Position numbers and translations under genes: made by a program. A DNA stretch of 7,125 nt from CBDVAK01 sp965371945 (lineage in GTDB: Bacteria > Pseudomonadota > Gammaproteobacteria > Competibacterales > JAHEDQ01), in assembly GCA_965371945.1 (NCBI GenBank), contig CBDVAK010000181.1, positions 1 to 7,125 on the forward strand, written 5' to 3'. The notes beneath the pieces were generated by a model that did no database searches, was not told the DNA's origin, and saw only the letters and a program-made list of their open reading frames with translations. Below, in pieces: positions 6,160 to 7,125 of the stretch (positions are counted from its first letter, which is position 1; every line of letters begins with the position of its first letter).

Positions 6160-6174
6160 ATTCCTTATTGGAAT
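6160..6174. promoter_or_regulatory. Candidate LysR-type operator ATTCC-N5-GGAAT
   Basis: ATTCC and GGAAT are perfect inverted repeats separated by TTATT, and contain the T-N11-A pattern (T6161, A6173) typical of LysR-family binding sites. The site lies in the shared gap between the divergent regulator and leuC. AATTCAT also occurs twice nearby as a direct repeat (6137-6143 and 6172-6178), 35 bp apart. In AT-rich DNA short matches arise by chance, but the position is where such an operator is expected. Confidence 0.45.
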
Positions 6175-6202
6175 TCATTGTCGCCATTCGAGTATCTGAT
6201 GT

Positions 6203-7090
6203 ATGGAGATTGCCAACCTGAAAGCCTTCGTTCAGGTGGCGGACCAGGGTTCTTTTTCCGACGCCGCAGTTCAGCTCCACCTGACCCAGCCGGCTGTCAG
6301 TAAACGGGTCGCCGCACTGGAGTCACGGCTGCGGGCAAAATTGTTCGACCGTATTGGACGCCGGGTTGTGGTTACCGAGGCGGGGCGCACCCTGCTGCCC
6401 CGTGCACGTCGTATTCTTGCCGAGTTGCGCGCCAGTGAGCGCGCCATCCGCAACCTGTCCGGTGAAATCTCCGGGCCGCTGATCATCGGCACCAGTCATC
6501 ATGTCGGCCTGCACCGGCTGCCACCGTTGCTGAAAGCTTTTGTCGCAGCGCATCCGGCGGTGGAACTCGATATCCGCTTCCTGGATTCAGAGGTCATACT
6601 CGGCGAGGTCGAACACGGCGAGCTGGAACTGGGGATTGCCACCCTGCCACCCGAACCACCACCCGGAATCGATTGCACGCGGTTGTGGACCGACCAGTTG
6701 GTGGTAGCGGCTCATCCGCAGCATCCGCTGGCTGCCCGCGATACGGTGAGTGTCACGCAACTGGCCGCGCATCGTGCGATCCTGCCGGGCACAGGCACCT
6801 ACACCCGCCGAATCATCGACCATGCGATGCGTCAGCAGGGCATCGAGCTGGACGTTGGGCTGGCCACCAACTATCTGGAGACCATCAAGATGATGGTATC
6901 GGTGGGACTGGGCTGGAGTATCTTGCCCCGCCAGATGCTTGGTGGGGACTGTGCCGCTATGACGGTGGACGGTATCGATCTGTGCAGACATCTCGGGGTC
7001 ATTCGCAACAAAGCCTATACCCTCTCCAACGCCGCGCATGCCCTCCTCGACACGATGTACCGAGTTCCGCTCTCGCAACAAGGGCTGTAA
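6203..7090 (+). CDS. LysR-family transcriptional regulator (295 aa), divergent from leuC
   Basis: The N-terminal winged helix-turn-helix is clear: FVQVADQGSFSDAAVQLHLTQPAVSKRVAALE lies at about residues 9-40 and the wing ends near TEAGRTLLPRAR (58-69). A linker helix to about residue 88 leads to a periplasmic-binding-protein-like effector domain (about 90-290) with LPPLLKAFVAAHPAVELDI (106-124), GELELGIATLP (139-149) and MVSVGLGWSILP (231-242). Length is typical. Such proteins act as cytoplasmic tetramers that bind T-N11-A sites and usually respond to a small molecule. Divergent placement next to leuC suggests control of leuCDB and of itself; this is inference. It does not look like E. coli LeuO, which is longer and divergent from leuABCD. 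The ligand cannot be read from sequence. The ATG at 6203 has only a weak ribosome-binding site, but gives the normal N-terminus. Confidence 0.93.
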   Translation: MEIANLKAFVQVADQGSFSDAAVQLHLTQPAVSKRVAALESRLRAKLFDRIGRRVVVTEAGRTLLPRARRILAELRASERAIRNLSGEISGPLIIGTSHHVGLHRLPPLLKAFVAAHPAVELDIRFLDSEVILGEVEHGELELGIATLPPEPPPGIDCTRLWTDQLVVAAHPQHPLAARDTVSVTQLAAHRAILPGTGTYTRRIIDHAMRQQGIELDVGLATNYLETIKMMVSVGLGWSILPRQMLGGDCAAMTVDGIDLCRHLGVIRNKAYTLSNAAHALLDTMYRVPLSQQGL

Positions 7091-7125
7091 CCCGTCGCCC
7101 GCGGTTTGCAGGGTTCGGTCTGCGT
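7091..7125. other. Start of the region downstream of the LysR gene
   Basis: Only 35 bases are visible. AACCC at 7089-7093 (overlapping the stop codon) and GGGTT at 7111-7115 could pair, but the 17-nt loop is large and no T-run follows inside the window. No gene or convincing terminator is seen. Confidence 0.3.

Noticed and set aside
6083..6202. Leucine attenuator or leader peptide ahead of leuC
   Set aside because: The only short frame seen there reads about MERIINMN with no leucine codons, and the nearby stem at 6104-6120 has no U-run.
6203..7090. Assignment of the LysR-family gene as leuO
   Set aside because: LeuO is a longer protein divergent from leuABCD in enterobacteria. Here the neighbour is leuC without leuA, and the sequence offers no specific LeuO feature I can recognise.
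1..7125. Novel defence system, mobile element or biosynthetic cluster
   Set aside because: All substantial frames belong to well-known core genes. No transposase, integrase, nuclease, toxin-antitoxin pair, CRISPR array or RNA gene was found.

Overview
The window looks like a piece of chromosome from a gammaproteobacterium with GC-rich DNA. Five genes lie on the minus strand, read right to left, in the order leuC - leuD - leuB - asd - fimV. A LysR-family regulator gene points the other way at the right-hand end. From general knowledge, this order, including the divergent LysR gene, is close to the one in Pseudomonas and several other gammaproteobacteria, where truA and trpF often follow fimV. 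FimV itself belongs to bacteria with polar type IV pili. I cannot name a genus. Compared with my memory of the Pseudomonas locus, the extra methyltransferase-like gene near leuB and the second, E. coli-type asd gene are absent here.

Layout, right to left on the minus strand. The 120-bp AT-rich gap at 6083-6202 separates lysR (+, 6203-7090) from leuC (-, 6082-4673) and holds an inverted repeat with LysR-type operator geometry. leuC, leuD (4658-4014) and leuB (4017-2938) are tightly packed: a 14-nt gap carries a strong ribosome-binding site, and leuD and leuB overlap by ATGA. They encode both subunits of isopropylmalate isomerase and isopropylmalate dehydrogenase, the middle and late steps of leucine biosynthesis. 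leuA is not in the window. A 450-bp gap follows (2488-2937). Its asd-proximal part is a 127-bp near-palindrome that can fold into a very long hairpin just upstream of asd; I can assign nothing to the rest. asd (2487-1465) encodes aspartate-semialdehyde dehydrogenase with its catalytic residues intact. A 16-bp perfect palindrome abuts its stop codon. Then comes fimV, from 1379 or 1385 down to the window edge. It is open at the edge: the signal peptide, conserved N-terminal domain and LysM domain are visible, while the rest lies outside.

Together this is a core-metabolism cluster (leucine branch plus the aspartate-family branch point) beside a cell-pole/type IV pilus organiser. No phage, transposase, CRISPR array, tRNA or rRNA was seen. 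The gene content is ordinary. The features most worth a second look are the 127-bp palindrome, the candidate operator, the 12-bp tandem duplication at the start of fimV, and the AT-rich, rare-codon patch in leuD.
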